Assembly: GCA_020073265.1 (NCBI GenBank)
Contig: JAIQFN010000018.1
Coordinates: forward strand, 1-64,000
DNA from: Terriglobia bacterium
GTDB lineage: Bacteria > Acidobacteriota > Terriglobia > Bryobacterales > Bryobacteraceae
Length of the DNA: 64,000 nucleotides
Reading direction: 5' to 3'
Shown here: positions 50,255-58,702 of the stretch, in pieces
How positions within the stretch are numbered: the stretch's first letter is position 1
Layout of the letters: every line of letters begins with the position of its first letter
Program-made: the position numbers and the translations under genes
The notes under the pieces: model-generated
The model's database searches: none
The model's input: the letters and a program-made list of their open reading frames with translations, nothing else
Told to the model about the DNA's origin: nothing

Positions 50255-51593
50255 GAGCAGGCTCGCCGGCGCCGGCGCAGGGATGCTCCTGGTGGCAACA
50301 GCCCTGATCTACGCTCACGCGGCCGGGCCTGATCCCAGACACACTGGCGCCCCCGGCGACACCACCTGCGCGGATGCTGACTGCCACGTTGGTACTCCCT
50401 TGAATGGCGGCGGCGGAAGCGTGGTCGTAAATTTTCAAAACGGCTTGACGTACATCCCGGGCGAGCGGCAGACTTTCACCATCGTCATCACCGATCCGAA
50501 GGCCCGCGTCTATGGCTTCCAAATGACCGCCCGGCTGGAGAGCGATCCGGTGAATGGCCAAGCTGGAGACTTCACCGCCGGCTTTCAACAGCTCGTGATC
50601 TGCGATAACTCCACGTACAAAAAGCCGTCCGGATGCCCGGCCAAATACCCGGTCGAGTTCATCGAACACAGCGAGCCTTTTGCTTCCAACACAATCTACG
50701 TCTCGTGGACCGCGCCCTCGAGTGATGTTGGCAACGTGCACATCTATGTGGCAGCGAACGCCGCCAACGGAAACACCACCGAGACCGGCGACCACATCTA
50801 CACCGCCGACTACGTGCTGAATCCAGTGGCGCCCTGCACCGATGTGACGCCCAGCATTTCCGCCGTCCAGAGCGCTGGAGGTTTCAACTCCACTGCCGGT
50901 CTTGCTTCGGGCACATGGCTCGAGATCTACGGCAGCGATTTGACTTGTACTTCCGGGCGTCAATGGTCCGGCGGCGATTTCAACGGCTCCAACGCGCCCA
51001 CTTCACTGAACAACGTCCAGGTGACCGTCGACGGCATCCCCGCTTACGTGGACTACGTGAGTTCTACCCAAGTCAACGTGCAGGCGCCGGACGATCCCAA
51101 TACCGGAGCGGGCATCCAAATCGTGCTGACCAATGCCGCCGGGTCAAGCAATGCGTTGAACATGGACAAGAATTCGATCGCGCCGGCTCTACTCGCGCCG
51201 TCCTCGTTCAATACTCAGGGTCATCAGTGGGTGGTGGCTCTGCATGAGGACCAGACCTTCGTCGGAAAGGCCGATCTGATAGGCGGCTTGCCATTCACAC
51301 CCGCCAAGCCGGGCGAAACCATCACCATTTATGGCATCGGGTTCGGTCCCGTGGACCCCGCCACGCCGGCGGGTGTGATCACTCCGCTGCAGAACAGCCT
51401 GCAGAATGCCGCCACGTTCCGCTTCGGCCACACTGCGGCCACGCTGTCATACGCCGGACTCGCGCCCGGCTACGTCGGTCTGTACCAGTTCAACATCGTG
51501 GTCCCCAACGTCTCGAGCGGCGACATGCCCCTCAATGTGGATGTGGGCGGAGCCAGCCTCAACCAGCCTCTGTATATCACGGTCAGCCAGTAG
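50244..51593 (+). CDS. secreted reeler-like protein with Solibacter-type C-terminal domain
   Basis: The 449-residue product has a signal peptide, a C-x4-CH motif (CADADCHVG, near residue 42) and a reeler/choice-of-anchor-V-like beta domain (YGFQMTARLESD, VGNVHIYVAANAANGN). The C-terminal 220 residues (GLASGTWLEIYGSDL, VDYVSSTQVNVQAPDD, PGETITIYGIGFGPVDP, APGYVGLYQFNIVVPN) match the Solibacter-type surface domain that I know as TIGR03437. ATG 50244 is chosen over GTG 50226; it overlaps mutY. A paralogue follows. Probably on the cell surface; function unknown. Confidence 0.8.
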   Translation: MANRSRLAGAGAGMLLVATALIYAHAAGPDPRHTGAPGDTTCADADCHVGTPLNGGGGSVVVNFQNGLTYIPGERQTFTIVITDPKARVYGFQMTARLESDPVNGQAGDFTAGFQQLVICDNSTYKKPSGCPAKYPVEFIEHSEPFASNTIYVSWTAPSSDVGNVHIYVAANAANGNTTETGDHIYTADYVLNPVAPCTDVTPSISAVQSAGGFNSTAGLASGTWLEIYGSDLTCTSGRQWSGGDFNGSNAPTSLNNVQVTVDGIPAYVDYVSSTQVNVQAPDDPNTGAGIQIVLTNAAGSSNALNMDKNSIAPALLAPSSFNTQGHQWVVALHEDQTFVGKADLIGGLPFTPAKPGETITIYGIGFGPVDPATPAGVITPLQNSLQNAATFRFGHTAATLSYAGLAPGYVGLYQFNIVVPNVSSGDMPLNVDVGGASLNQPLYITVSQ

Positions 51594-51711
51594 CCGGGAG
51601 CGCGTACTAAGGCGATTGGTCTAGATAACGTGCTAAGTTGCTTACATATAGCGGCCGCGGGCATGTTACCGAGCTTGTAACTTTTCCGCGGCACGGCAGT
51701 CTCACTTAACG

Positions 51712-53091
51712 ATGCTGCGCAAACTCGTCTTGCCTCTGCTCGCCGTCATGCCGGCTGCTCTCCTGGCCGAGAGCGCAACCCCCAGCCTGGGCTACGCCGG
51801 AGCGCCGACCGATCACAATGGCCAAACCTGCGTCACCTGCCACAACACTTCCCCGGCGAACAGCGACGCGCGCGGATCGCTGACGGTCATGGTGAACGAC
51901 TACGTCCCCAATTCGCCGCAGACCATTCGCATCATCCTCCGGCATCCGCAATTCACGCACTTCGGCTTTCAGATCAGCATCCGCCAGGTCAGCGATGAAA
52001 CTCAGACGTCCGGCAACCTGTCTCTGGTCAATTCCACCGATCCGGTCCAGGTACTTTGCGACGACGGCTCGAATTCCGGTTCCAAGCCTCCCTGCAATAA
52101 CCTGCGGCAATTCGCCGAACAGAAGAACGCGCCCTTCGGCACAGCGGACGTGCCCTACGAATTCGACCTGCTCTGGGATCCGCCGGCGCCGGAGGTTGGC
52201 AAGTTACACGTCTACGTGGCCGCCGTGGCGGGCGATGGGAATGGAACGGTCAGCGGCGACAGCGTGTACACTTTCGTGAAGACCATCGCCAACGCCGGAA
52301 GCTGCAGCCTGACCGCGAAACCGCTCTTGCGCACGCCGCAGAACGCCGCCTCGGGTGGCACCGACTTTTCCTCGAACGCGTTGGTCAGCATTTTTGGCAC
52401 GGGTTTCTTGGATCCCGCCCGCCAGCGCAGCGCAGGTTTGGGGGATTTTACGGCCGCCGGATTCCCCACGGAACTTGCTTGCGTGTCTGTCCAGGCAACC
52501 GGCCCCGGCATCGCGCAACCGGTCCTGTTGCCGATCACTTACGTGCAGGCGGACCAGATCAATGTACAGATGCCCGTATTTTCCGGCACTGGTCCGGTGA
52601 CGCTCCGAGTGATACTGAACCCCGGACAAGGCAACCAGATCACTAGCATTGACTCCACTCTTACCGGCTTGCAGCCCTTCGCACCGGCTTTTTTCCTGTT
52701 TGCGAATTCCACCAGCATCGCCGCACAGTTCGCCGGCACCGCCACGCCGGTTGCCAATCCGTCCGTGGTGGTAGGCGCCAGGCCGGCCCGGGCGGGCGAC
52801 TGGCTCACGCTGTATGGAACCGGTTTTGGCGACAGCAATCCATCGGTTGCAACCGGTCAACTGGCTTCCGGAATCGCCGGCTTGGTGAATGGAATCACGG
52901 TCACCATCGGCGGCACGACGCTGGCCCCATCCGACGTTTACTACGCTGGCCTCTCCCCGGGTTCCATCAGCGGGCTGTATCAGTTCGACGTGCGTGTTCC
53001 GGATTCGGCCCCCGCGGGCGACATCCCCGTCACCATCTCGATCGGTGGCATCCAAACGCCCGGCCCGGCCACCATACCGATCCAAAAGTAG
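51712..53091 (+). CDS. secreted Solibacter-type protein with CxxCH motif, paralogue of the preceding gene
   Basis: The 459-residue product has a signal peptide (VLPLLAVMPAALLAES), a CVTCHN motif around 39-44, the beta region FGFQISIRQVSDE, and VGKLHVYVAAVAGDGNGT, matching the upstream gene. The C-terminal half again has ALVSIFGTGF, PITYVQADQINVQMP, GDWLTLYGTGFGDSNP and LSPGSISGLYQFDVRVP, the same TIGR03437-type domain. Tandem duplication is clear although the two have diverged well beyond recent copies. A single haem could be attached; redox role is inferred. Confidence 0.8.
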   Translation: MLRKLVLPLLAVMPAALLAESATPSLGYAGAPTDHNGQTCVTCHNTSPANSDARGSLTVMVNDYVPNSPQTIRIILRHPQFTHFGFQISIRQVSDETQTSGNLSLVNSTDPVQVLCDDGSNSGSKPPCNNLRQFAEQKNAPFGTADVPYEFDLLWDPPAPEVGKLHVYVAAVAGDGNGTVSGDSVYTFVKTIANAGSCSLTAKPLLRTPQNAASGGTDFSSNALVSIFGTGFLDPARQRSAGLGDFTAAGFPTELACVSVQATGPGIAQPVLLPITYVQADQINVQMPVFSGTGPVTLRVILNPGQGNQITSIDSTLTGLQPFAPAFFLFANSTSIAAQFAGTATPVANPSVVVGARPARAGDWLTLYGTGFGDSNPSVATGQLASGIAGLVNGITVTIGGTTLAPSDVYYAGLSPGSISGLYQFDVRVPDSAPAGDIPVTISIGGIQTPGPATIPIQK

Positions 53092-53092
53092 C

Positions 53093-53138
53093 GTGGCGCA
53101 CGCACTCGTGCGTGCCGCGTTCACACTCGTGTGAACGC
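53093..53138. repeat. dispersed hairpin repeat, family GTGGCGCACGC, copy 3 (best formed)
   Basis: The best copy consists of two perfect back-to-back hairpins: GCACGCAC-TC-GTGCGTGC (8-bp stem) and GCGTTCACAC-TC-GTGTGAACGC (10-bp stem). It lies just after the second TIGR03437-type gene and 16 nt before the peptidase start. The same layout with mutations is at 43883-43928 and 46504-46547. Such twin hairpins look like REP/BIME-type elements. Confidence 0.7.
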
Positions 53139-53154
53139 ACGGTACCATAAAATT

Positions 53155-55200
53155 GTGAACCTCCGATTCGTTGTCCTGGCCTCACTGACCGTAGCCGCAT
53201 TGTGCGCGCAATCAACGCCCAAGACCCCGCTCTTCGCCCTGCCCTACAGCCCCAGCCTCGACCTTTCCGCCATGGATCCCTCCGTCAACGCCTGCACCGA
53301 TTTCTATCACTACTCCTGCGGCGGCTGGATCAAGAACAACCCCATCCCCGCCGACCAGGCTCGCTGGGACGTCTACGCCAAGCTGACTGAAGAGAACGAG
53401 CGCTTCCTGTGGGGCATTCTCGAAGAGGTTTCCAAGCCCACGGCCGGGCGCAACAAAGTCGAGACCGAGATCGGCGATTATTTCCAGGCCTGCATGGACG
53501 AGCCGACCGTCGAAAAATCCGGCGCCGCGCCGCTCAAGCCGGAGCTCGATCAGATCGACGCACTCAAGTCGATCCGCGACCTGCCCGCTTTGCTCGGACG
53601 TTTGCACCTCGGCGTCCAAGGCGATCACATGCTGTTCGGCTTCGGCTCCAACCAGGACTTCGCCGACTCGTCGCAGGTGATCGCTTTCGCCAGCGCCGGC
53701 GGCCTCGGCCTTCCGGATCGCGACTACTACACCAAGACCGACGCCAAATCGCAGGAGACCCGCCAGAAATACCTGGAGCACATGCAAAAGATGTTCGAGC
53801 TGCTGGGCGAGCAACCCGCACTCGCGAAGACTCACGCCGCCACGGTCATGGCCATCGAGACCGCGCTCGCCAAGGCGTCGCTCACGCGCGTCGAAAAGCG
53901 CGATCCCTACAAGCTGTTCCACAAGCTCACGCGCGCCCAACTCGAGGCCCTCACCCCCGCGTTCCAGTGGGCGGTCTATCTGAAAACGTCCAATGTGCCG
54001 GAAACCCCGACCATCAATGTCACCGAACCGGCGTTCTACAAGGAGCTGCAAACCCAGCTCAAATCCAGAAGCCTGGCCGACTGGAAGACTTATCTCCGCT
54101 GGCATCTGGTTCTCAGCAAAGCCCGCTATCTTTCTTCGCCGTTCGTCCAAGCCAACTTCGACTTCTACAGCAAGTATCTGCGCGGCGTGAAGGAAATGCC
54201 GCCGCGCTGGAAGCGCTGCGTTCAGCGCGTGGATGGCGATCTGGGCGAAGCGCTGGGTCAGGTGTTCGTCGCGAAGACCTTCGGACCGGACACCAAGCAG
54301 CGCGCCGTTGTCATGACCAGGGAAATCGAGCAGGCCATGGAGAGCGAGATCCGGCAACTGCCCTGGATGGGAGCAGCCACCAAGCAGCGCGCGCTTGAAA
54401 AGCTTCACGCTGTGGTTAACAAAATCGGGTACCCGGACAAGTGGCGCGACTACAGCTCCATCCGCATCCTCCGTGACGACTACTTCGGCAACGTCGAGCG
54501 CGCCACCGAATTCGAATCCCGGCGCGAAATCGCCAAGATCGGCAAGCCAGTGGAGCGCACCGAGTGGCAGATGACCCCGCCCACCGTCAACGCCTACTTC
54601 GACCCGCAGATGAACGACATCAATTTCCCTGCCGGCGTCCTGCAGCCTCCGCTGTTCGATCCCAAACTGGACGACGCTCCCAACTATGGCAACACCGGCG
54701 CCACCATCGGCCACGAACTAACCCATGGCTTCGACGACGAGGGCCGTCAGTTCGACGCCAAGGGCGACCTGAAGGATTGGTGGACCAAGGACGACGCGGC
54801 TGAATTCGAGAAGCGCGCCAAGTGCGTTTCCAACCAATATTCCCAATACACCGTAGTGGATGACATCAAGATCAACGGCAAGCTGACGCTGGGCGAAGAC
54901 GTCGCCGACCTGGGAGGAACGCTGCTGGCTTATCTCGCCTGGAAGGACGCGACGAAAAATCAGAACCTGCAGCCCATGAACGGATTCACGCCCGACCAGC
55001 GATTCTTCATCGGCATGGCGCAATGGGCCTGCGGCGACGAGCGTCCGGAGAGCAAGCGCCTGAACGCGCTGACCAATCCGCATTCGCCCGACGAATATCG
55101 CATCAACGGCGTGGTGTCGAACATGCCGGAGTTCGGAAAAGCCTTCTCCTGCCGCGTGGGCCAGCCGATGGTCCACCCCCAGCCCTGCAAAATCTGGTGA
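53155..55200 (+). CDS. secreted M13-family zinc metallopeptidase (neprilysin-like)
   Basis: M13 peptidases cleave oligopeptides outside the cytoplasm. From GTG 53155 the product is 681 residues with a signal peptide (FVVLASLTVAALCAQ). It contains the family's N-terminal DPSVNACTDFYHYSCGGWIK, the zinc site HELTH in GATIGHELTHGFDDEG, the third ligand Glu in GEDVADLGG, and a conserved NAYFDPQMNDINFPAG upstream of the zinc helix. The start at 53131 lies in the hairpin repeat, so 53155 is preferred. A short GGGGCAGCC repeat follows immediately. Confidence 0.9.
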   Translation: MNLRFVVLASLTVAALCAQSTPKTPLFALPYSPSLDLSAMDPSVNACTDFYHYSCGGWIKNNPIPADQARWDVYAKLTEENERFLWGILEEVSKPTAGRNKVETEIGDYFQACMDEPTVEKSGAAPLKPELDQIDALKSIRDLPALLGRLHLGVQGDHMLFGFGSNQDFADSSQVIAFASAGGLGLPDRDYYTKTDAKSQETRQKYLEHMQKMFELLGEQPALAKTHAATVMAIETALAKASLTRVEKRDPYKLFHKLTRAQLEALTPAFQWAVYLKTSNVPETPTINVTEPAFYKELQTQLKSRSLADWKTYLRWHLVLSKARYLSSPFVQANFDFYSKYLRGVKEMPPRWKRCVQRVDGDLGEALGQVFVAKTFGPDTKQRAVVMTREIEQAMESEIRQLPWMGAATKQRALEKLHAVVNKIGYPDKWRDYSSIRILRDDYFGNVERATEFESRREIAKIGKPVERTEWQMTPPTVNAYFDPQMNDINFPAGVLQPPLFDPKLDDAPNYGNTGATIGHELTHGFDDEGRQFDAKGDLKDWWTKDDAAEFEKRAKCVSNQYSQYTVVDDIKINGKLTLGEDVADLGGTLLAYLAWKDATKNQNLQPMNGFTPDQRFFIGMAQWACGDERPESKRLNALTNPHSPDEYRINGVVSNMPEFGKAFSCRVGQPMVHPQPCKIW

Positions 55201-55201
55201 T

Positions 55202-55229
55202 GTGGGGCAGCCAATCTTGGCTGCAGCCG
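55202..55229 (+). repeat. dispersed intergenic repeat, family GGGGCAGCC, copy 2
   Basis: This 28-bp segment matches 27601-27628 in inverse orientation with one mismatch. It starts 2 nt after the peptidase stop and is followed by a short inverted repeat, GCCGG and CCGGC around 55227-55241. Both copies lie at gene ends, possibly acting as terminators or as transcribed structural repeats. Confidence 0.6.
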
Positions 55230-55252
55230 GCTTCAGCCGGCCAGTTGGGGTG

Positions 55253-55636
55253 TCAGACTACGCCCGCGTGCCGCTTCAGAATCTGCTGCAGGTTCTGCGA
55301 AAACGCCGACCGCGCCATCACGATGTTGGCGCCCGCCTCGTGCGCTTTCTGCTTGAGCTCGCCTTGCACGTGCGACAGGTAGCCGATCAGGCTGATCCCC
55401 TTCAGGTGCCCGTCACCCTTTAGTTTGGTGATCAGCTCCAGCGGCTCCACCGAGTTGTTGTTCAGATCCAGAATGATCAGCAGCGGTTTTTCGTGCTTGG
55501 CCTTCTCCAGCACGTCGTGCTCCGATTTCAGGAATTGAACGTCCAGGCCGACACGCTTGGCCGCGTCACTGATCTTGACCGTGAACAGAAGATCATCCAC
55601 AACAGCTAGAATCTTTTTCTTCTCGCGCGTGTGCAT
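55253..55636 (-). CDS. single-domain receiver-like (response regulator) protein
   Basis: The 127-residue product has a CheY-like fold: KILAVVDDLLFTVKISDAAKR with an acidic pair at strand 1, and LLIILDLNNNSVEPLELI with the Asp phosphorylation site at about residue 57. The strand-4 Thr/Ser and strand-5 Lys positions are unclear: SLIGYLSHV has Ser/His in the region where Thr is usual, and Lys is not obvious, so phosphorylation may be lost. There is no output domain. Not adjacent to the orphan histidine kinase. Confidence 0.75.
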   Translation of the reverse strand: MHTREKKKILAVVDDLLFTVKISDAAKRVGLDVQFLKSEHDVLEKAKHEKPLLIILDLNNNSVEPLELITKLKGDGHLKGISLIGYLSHVQGELKQKAHEAGANIVMARSAFSQNLQQILKRHAGVV

Positions 55637-55717
55637 AACGCTGATTGTGTCTTTTTAGCGACCGTCTGGAGACAGCAAGTTGAGTGGAAGGTAAGACTTA
55701 TTCTACCATCAAAACCT

Positions 55718-55785
55718 GGGGACAGACGGAACGTTTCCGCTGCCCCCTGCCGGGAGAGGATAGAGGAAACGTTCCGTCTGTCCCC
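55718..55785. repeat. 21-bp inverted-repeat element, family GGGGACAGACGG, copy 1
   Basis: Arms of 21 bp at 55718-55738 and 55765-55785 are exact inverted copies, separated by 26 bp. It lies 6 nt before the start of the 6-phosphogluconolactonase gene, so it separates that gene from any upstream ribosome-binding site. A second, slightly shortened copy is at 63171-63256. It resembles a small non-coding palindromic mobile repeat. Confidence 0.7.
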
Positions 55786-55791
55786 ATTCCC

Positions 55792-56523
55792 ATGACCATG
55801 GGCCTTCATTCTTACATCTGCGACGATGCTCGCGACGCAGCCGCGCAGTGCGCCGCCAAGATCCTGGAGCTGCTGGGAGCCACTCTTGACACCGCCCCCC
55901 GCGCCTCGCTCGCCATCTCCGGCGGAACCACCCCCAAGCTGATGTTCGCCGAACTGGCCCAGGCGCGCTTCGATTGGGACAAGGTGCATCTGTTTTGGGT
56001 GGACGAGCGCGGCGTGCCTCCCACGGATCCGCAAAGCAACTACAAATTGGCCAAAGAGTCGTTCCTCGACCCGACGCGCTTCCCCGGCCGCAACGTCCAT
56101 CGCATCCAGGCCGAGCTCCCGCCCGAAGACGCCGCGCGCTTGTACGCCGAGGAGATCCGCAATTTCTTCGGCGTGCCGCCGAGCGAACTGCCGAGCTTCG
56201 ACATCATTCACCGCGGCATGGGTCCGGACGCCCACACGGCCAGCCTGTTCCCGGGCGAACCGCTCATCGACGACCGGACCAACCTGGCCGCCGCCGTGTA
56301 CGTCGAAAAATTCCACCAATGGCGCATCACGCTGCTGCCCGGCGTTCTAATGGCCGCCAAGCAGACCATCATGCTGGTGGCGGGTGAAGATAAAGCGGAA
56401 CCCCTCCGATCTGTATTGCATGGCCCGTTCGATCCCAAGCGATACCCGGCCCAAATCGCAACTCACGACGGCCGCGACGTGCTTTGGTTCCTGGATCGCG
56501 CCGCCGCGGGGCAATTGAAGTGA
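55792..56523 (+). CDS. pgl: 6-phosphogluconolactonase
   Basis: Pgl hydrolyses 6-phosphogluconolactone in the oxidative pentose phosphate pathway. The 243-residue product shows the sugar-isomerase-like fold with LAISGGTTPKLMFAEL, VHLFWVDERGVPPTDPQSNY and DIIHRGMGPDAHTASLFPG, all standard for Pgl (DevB type). ATG 55792 or 55798 is the start; upstream codons come from the inverted-repeat element and are not coding. The normal ribosome-binding site is missing, apparently replaced by the repeat. GTGA overlap with the downstream CapA-like gene. Confidence 0.92.
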   Translation: MTMGLHSYICDDARDAAAQCAAKILELLGATLDTAPRASLAISGGTTPKLMFAELAQARFDWDKVHLFWVDERGVPPTDPQSNYKLAKESFLDPTRFPGRNVHRIQAELPPEDAARLYAEEIRNFFGVPPSELPSFDIIHRGMGPDAHTASLFPGEPLIDDRTNLAAAVYVEKFHQWRITLLPGVLMAAKQTIMLVAGEDKAEPLRSVLHGPFDPKRYPAQIATHDGRDVLWFLDRAAAGQLK

Positions 56524-57464
56524 CCACCACGCGCCGCAACCTCCTGCTTCTTCCCGCCCTGGCTCTGTTGCCGCGCCGCACCGGACGCAGCGCCGGCCTG
56601 CCCACTCCGCCACCGGGCGTCCGCATCCTGTTCGCGGGCGATATCATGCTGTCGCGCTACGTCGGCAGGCTGGCCCACGAGAAGAAGGATCCAACCTGGC
56701 CGCTGCATGACGTCGCCGCGCTGCTCGCCTCCGCCGACCTGGCCTTCGCCAACCTGGAATCGCCTTTCTCCGACCACGGCAAGAACCTCGAGAAGGGCAT
56801 GGTGTTCCGCGCCGAACCCGAGATGATCGCCGCCCTCACCGCGGCCGGCATCGACATCGTGTCCACGGCCAACAATCACGCGCGCGACTGCGGCAGCCAC
56901 GGCATCGAATTCACGCTGGATCTGCTCGCCAGGAACGGCATCAAGTCCGTAGGTACCGGAACCAGCCGCGACCTGGCGCACGAGGGCGTGGTGATTCCGC
57001 GCAACGGCGTGGGCTTCGGCTTTCTCGGATACACTTTCGACCAGTCCAACGGAAACCACGCCGACCGCGACGATCGCGTGGCCATGCTGGACATCGAAGA
57101 AATGACCACCGACGTCAAGCGGCTGCTCGAGCGATGCGACGTCGCCATCGTCTCCATGCACGCCGGAACCGAGTACCAGCCGAATCCCAACAGCCAGCAG
57201 CAGCGTTTTGCCCGCGCCGCCATCGACGCCGGCGCGACGTTGGTGGTCGGACATCACCCGCACGTGACGCAACCGGTTGAAACCTACCAGAACGGCCTGA
57301 TTTTCTACTCGCTCGGCAATCTGGTATTCGACCAGTTTCAACGCAAGGAAACCCAGCAGGGCTGGATCGCCGACGTGCGGTTCATGGGTCCCCGCATCGC
57401 CGGCTACGGCGTGATCCCGGTCGACATCGTGAAGACGGTCCCCAAGGTTCATTTAGCGAGTTAG
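56520..57464 (+). CDS. CapA/PGA-synthesis-type metallophosphatase-like protein
   Basis: CapA-like proteins have a calcineurin-type fold and occur in poly-gamma-glutamate synthesis, though most homologues have no known substrate. The 314-residue product has an exported N-terminus (TTRRNLLLLPALALLP), ILFAGDIMLSRYVG, AFANLESPFSD, STANNHARDCG with the paired Asn-His, and VVGHHPHVTQPVE near 243-255, all core motifs. GTG 56520 overlaps pgl by 4 nt. No other poly-glutamate genes are close, so the process is uncertain. Confidence 0.87.
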   Translation: MTTTRRNLLLLPALALLPRRTGRSAGLPTPPPGVRILFAGDIMLSRYVGRLAHEKKDPTWPLHDVAALLASADLAFANLESPFSDHGKNLEKGMVFRAEPEMIAALTAAGIDIVSTANNHARDCGSHGIEFTLDLLARNGIKSVGTGTSRDLAHEGVVIPRNGVGFGFLGYTFDQSNGNHADRDDRVAMLDIEEMTTDVKRLLERCDVAIVSMHAGTEYQPNPNSQQQRFARAAIDAGATLVVGHHPHVTQPVETYQNGLIFYSLGNLVFDQFQRKETQQGWIADVRFMGPRIAGYGVIPVDIVKTVPKVHLAS

Positions 57465-57553
57465 TTCCTTAGTCCCTTCGTTCTTTGGTTCCTTAGTTCT
57501 CCCGGCTCGTTGCCCTGGAGCTATACTGTGTGCGGGATTCTTTGGTATCCAGA

Positions 57554-57601
57554 ACCAACGCACCAAAGAACCAACGCACCAAAGAACCAACGGACCAATG
57601 A
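57554..57601 (+). repeat. 16-bp tandem repeat upstream of the patatin gene
   Basis: Units ACCAACGCACCAAAGA at 57554-57569 and 57570-57585 are identical; a third, 57586-57601, differs by two bases, and a partial copy continues to about 57610. At 57463-57500 there is an opposite-strand T-rich stretch with similar TTCTTTGGTTCC units. Three units of 16 bp are too few for a CRISPR and there are no spacers. Confidence 0.65.
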
Positions 57602-57605
57602 ACCA

Positions 57606-58373
57606 ATGAACTGCCTGGTGCTCTCCGCCGGCGGGATGTACGGAGCTTACCAGGCCGGCGCGTGGAAAGCGCTGGCTGACGTTTTCCAGCCAGACTTAAT
57701 CGTCGGCGCTTCCATCGGCGCGGTCAATGGCTGGGCCATCGCGGGCGGGTGCCATCCCGACGAGTTGATCCGGCGCTGGTTGAGCCTCCCGGACGACGCC
57801 GGCCGCTACCGCTGGAAACTGCCCAAGACTATTTTCGGCGGCATTCTCGACTCGCGGCCGCTGGAGCGGGCCATTCGCGAAATCTACGAGTCCTTTCAGC
57901 CCCAGGTCAACTTTGCGTTGGTCGTCACCGATCTGCTCAAGCTGCGGCCGCGAATATTCCAGGCCGGCCAGGTGACCGCGGAACACCTGGTGGCGAGCAC
58001 CGCGATTGTCGGGCTTTTCGATCAGGTGCGCCTGGACGGCCGGCTCTACTCCGACGGCGGTCTGCTGGCGGCCGTTCCGCTGTGGGCCGCCGCCGAGCTG
58101 GGGGCCACCCGGGCGCTGGTGATCGATGTGCTTCCCGCGCTGCCCGGCCTGGTCGCAAAAGCGGTCGTCGGCGCGATGCGCAGCCTGTCCTCATTTCATG
58201 CGGTCGTTCCCGGGGGTTTGGAAGTCATCCGCATCGCGCCGCCGGGGTTGCTCGGCCCGCCGCTCGATGCCATCCGGTGGAACCGGAAGAATGCCGAAGA
58301 CTGGATCCGGGCGGGGGAGCGGGACGCCGTCCGAATCAAACATTCCATTGCGAATTGTTTTGAGCGAAAATAG
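57606..58373 (+). CDS. patatin-like phospholipase
   Basis: Patatins are Ser/Asp-dyad lipid acyl hydrolases. The 255-residue product starts at ATG 57606, with the oxyanion loop SAGGMYGAYQAGAW, the nucleophile motif GASIGA (GxSxG) at about residue 36, and the catalytic Asp in YSDGGLL near 150. Upstream codons back to 57510 belong to the tandem repeat, so the internal ATG is preferred. The final 60 residues are amphipathic. Cytosolic or membrane-associated; the physiological lipid is unknown. Confidence 0.87.
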   Translation: MNCLVLSAGGMYGAYQAGAWKALADVFQPDLIVGASIGAVNGWAIAGGCHPDELIRRWLSLPDDAGRYRWKLPKTIFGGILDSRPLERAIREIYESFQPQVNFALVVTDLLKLRPRIFQAGQVTAEHLVASTAIVGLFDQVRLDGRLYSDGGLLAAVPLWAAAELGATRALVIDVLPALPGLVAKAVVGAMRSLSSFHAVVPGGLEVIRIAPPGLLGPPLDAIRWNRKNAEDWIRAGERDAVRIKHSIANCFERK

Positions 58374-58381
58374 TTTCTGAC

Positions 58382-58690
58382 ATGCCGGCTTACCAGATAC
58401 ATCGTTTGAAGGATGCGCCCCGCCAGCAGTTCCGCTGGGCGCCGCATACTTCCGGAGTCATGATCGTTAAACCGAAGGACTACCAGCCGGGAGCGGCGAT
58501 CGAGGCCGCCAGCCCCTATGCCGTGTGGCTGGCCCTGCGCGACACCGAAGAGCCGCTCCAGGTGGGCGACGTTCTCGAACTCCCGGGCGCCGAGCTTCGC
58601 ATCTTCAAGTACATCGGCTTTGAAGAGGCGCGCTGGTACGTTCCAGAACCCGTCCCGCACGCCGACGCGCCTCCAATGGAGGTAACATAG
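58382..58690 (+). CDS. conserved hypothetical protein between patatin and 2H phosphoesterase genes
   Basis: The 102-residue product (MPAYQIHRLKDAPRQQFRW, then AASPYAVWLALRDTEEPLQVGDVLE) is beta-rich with no known domain. I have seen such short proteins in acidobacterial genomes. It starts 8 nt after the patatin stop and ends 12 nt before the 2H gene, so the three are probably in one transcript. It has no signal peptide. Function unknown. Confidence 0.7.
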   Translation: MPAYQIHRLKDAPRQQFRWAPHTSGVMIVKPKDYQPGAAIEAASPYAVWLALRDTEEPLQVGDVLELPGAELRIFKYIGFEEARWYVPEPVPHADAPPMEVT

Positions 58691-58702
58691 AAGCGAGCAC
58701 AC

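Noticed and set aside
53212-54714. Minus-strand frame of 500 codons inside the M13 peptidase gene
   Set aside because: Composition is typical of antisense GC-rich DNA; the plus strand has HELTH and other peptidase motifs.
57554-57601. Tandem repeats considered as a CRISPR array
   Set aside because: Units are 16 bp and directly adjacent without spacers, and no cas genes are near.
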